A stretch of 34,335 nt of DNA from Acidobacteriaceae bacterium (lineage in GTDB: Bacteria > Acidobacteriota > Terriglobia > Terriglobales > Acidobacteriaceae). Of the stretch, positions 33,273-34,335 are shown piece by piece. Below the pieces are notes generated by a model, which was not told the origin of the DNA, made no database searches, and was given only the letters and a program-made list of their open reading frames with translations. Within the stretch, counting starts at the first letter, position 1, and each line of letters opens with the position of its first letter. A program made the position numbers and the translations under genes. The stretch is from NCBI GenBank assembly GCA_027306695.1, contig DAHUZH010000028.1, forward strand, positions 1-34,335. Reading direction: 5' to 3'.

Positions 33273-33327
33273 GTCATCCCGACCGCAGGTCGCAGCGGCG
33301 ACCGAAGTGGAGGGACCTGCGGTTTCG
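33273..33327 (+). repeat. Dispersed repeat, family B copy 4
   Basis: GTCATCCC variant followed by GCAGGTCGCAGCGGCGACCG and GGACCTGCGGTTTCG. GCAGGTC and GACCTGC pair as arms. Confidence 0.6.
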
Positions 33328-33442
33328 TGACCTTCATAGCCCAGACGCTACGGATGGTTCAATCGACATGCGGCTTATCCGGCCCTAGCCGGATTCCGTC
33401 TTCTTCGTGGACAATAGAAGCAGACCTTCGGTCGTGTCCGCC

Positions 33443-34335
33443 ATGAAAATTGCATTTCTCGGTCTCGGAAAGATGGGCATTCCCATCGTGGCTTTGCTCT
33501 TGCGCGCCGGCCACACGGTATCGGTGTGGAACCGGACCGCGAAATCCCCAGAATCCATGCGGGAGTTGGGCATTCCCGGCGCTCGCTTCTCGCCCACCGT
33601 TGCGGCGGCCGTGGCTGGCTGCGACGTCGCCTGCACCATGCTGGCCGATGATGCATCTACGGAGACGGTCGTTTTTGGCAAAGAAGGCAAAGACAGCTTG
33701 CTCGCGGCGTTGCCCAAAAATGCCGTGCATATCTCGCATGGAACGCTCAGCGTAGCGCTGTCGCAACGCCTCATGACAGCGCATGCGGAGGCCGGACAGC
33801 ATTATGTGGCTGCGCCGGTTTTTGGCCGGCCCAACGTTGCAGCACAAGGCAGGCTGTGGGTGGTTGCCGCGGGCGCTCCAGAAACCATCGAACGCGTCCG
33901 TCCATTGCTGTTGGCAATCGGGCGCGGACTTACCCTCATCGGCAAAGGTCCCTGGCAGGCGCATGCGTTCAAGCTGGCCGGAAACCTGCTGATTACCGCC
34001 ATGGTGCAGTCGCTGAGCGAAACATTCGTCTTCGCTTCCGCCATGGGGCTCGACCCAAAGGTTTTTCTCGAAACCATCAACGAAGCTCTCTTTCAGTCGC
34101 CTATGTATGCCAACTATGGGCGCCTCATGCTGCACCCTCCTGAACAGCTTGGGGCGACTGTTCTCCTGGGAGCGAAGGACACCCGGCTACTGCGCGAAGC
34201 TGCTGCGGCCGCTGGCCTTCGGCTGGGATTGGCGGAGTATTTACAGGAACAACTCCAGGCCGCCATTGAAAACGGCATGGGCCAAACGGACTGGGCCATC
34301 GGACAATATCGCATGGCGGAGCGAGCATCTCATAC
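33443..34335 (+). CDS. Beta-hydroxyacid dehydrogenase / 3-hydroxyisobutyrate dehydrogenase-like protein (3' end outside window)
   Basis: NAD(P)-dependent oxidoreductase; 297 complete codons are present and the frame is open to the window edge. The dinucleotide-binding motif GLGKMG lies at residues 7-12, and the catalytic Lys is Lys 177 in KLAGN. The usual GGxxGA loop reads GRPNVA here (residues 128-133), as in several GLYR1/imine-reductase-type relatives, so the substrate is not predictable. Family length is about 290-300 aa, so little of the protein is missing. No strong ribosome site precedes ATG 33443. Confidence 0.92.
   Translation, partial: MKIAFLGLGKMGIPIVALLLRAGHTVSVWNRTAKSPESMRELGIPGARFSPTVAAAVAGCDVACTMLADDASTETVVFGKEGKDSLLAALPKNAVHISHGTLSVALSQRLMTAHAEAGQHYVAAPVFGRPNVAAQGRLWVVAAGAPETIERVRPLLLAIGRGLTLIGKGPWQAHAFKLAGNLLITAMVQSLSETFVFASAMGLDPKVFLETINEALFQSPMYANYGRLMLHPPEQLGATVLLGAKDTRLLREAAAAAGLRLGLAEYLQEQLQAAIENGMGQTDWAIGQYRMAERASH

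Overview
The window is a stretch of chromosome from a bacterium with a fairly GC-rich genome, most likely an Acidobacteriota of the Terriglobia/Acidobacteriaceae type. That assignment is an inference from protein wording, gene order and the dispersed repeats; no rRNA is present to test it.

Positions 1-16480 (all minus strand) hold the core translation/transcription locus. Read in the direction of transcription it runs tRNA-Thr(UGU), tRNA-Tyr(GUA), a small membrane ORF, tRNA-Thr(GGU), tRNA-Gly(UCC), a three-gene cassette of unknown function, tuf, rpmG, tRNA-Trp, secE, nusG, rplK, a foreign-looking insert (small ORF, broken nucleotidyltransferase gene, small membrane protein), rplA, rplJ, rplL, a long 0.5 kb gap, rpoB and rpoC (cut by the window edge). 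This matches the classic thrU-tyrU-glyT-thrT-tufB-secE-nusG-rplKAJL-rpoBC arrangement, with the Gly and Thr tRNAs swapped and extra genes inserted. The most striking feature is a Cys-rich insertion near the N-terminus of RpoB: its first half has the spacing and wording of the zinc-binding domain at the N-terminus of RpoC, and its second half looks like a classical zinc ribbon.

Positions 16597-19710 hold an arsenic resistance island: arsM and arsC on the minus strand, arsR and acr3 on the plus strand, with a compact divergent promoter/operator region. The arsR promoter predicts a leaderless mRNA.

Positions 19906-34335 hold mixed housekeeping and lineage-specific genes: a membrane-anchored hypothetical protein, an M23 peptidase, an apparent thiL-gltX-PP-loop ATPase operon, ohr divergent from a Cys/Met-metabolism PLP enzyme, a hypothetical protein, a secreted protein, rsmD divergent from a site-2-protease-like CBS protein whose HExxH motif is destroyed, rsmI, a secreted YVTN-type beta-propeller, and a beta-hydroxyacid dehydrogenase cut by the right edge. 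Two families of short dispersed palindromic repeats (three and four copies) sit in the intergenic gaps.

The best candidates for something undescribed are the RpoB zinc-binding insertion, the inactive S2P-CBS protein, and the three-gene cassette upstream of tuf.
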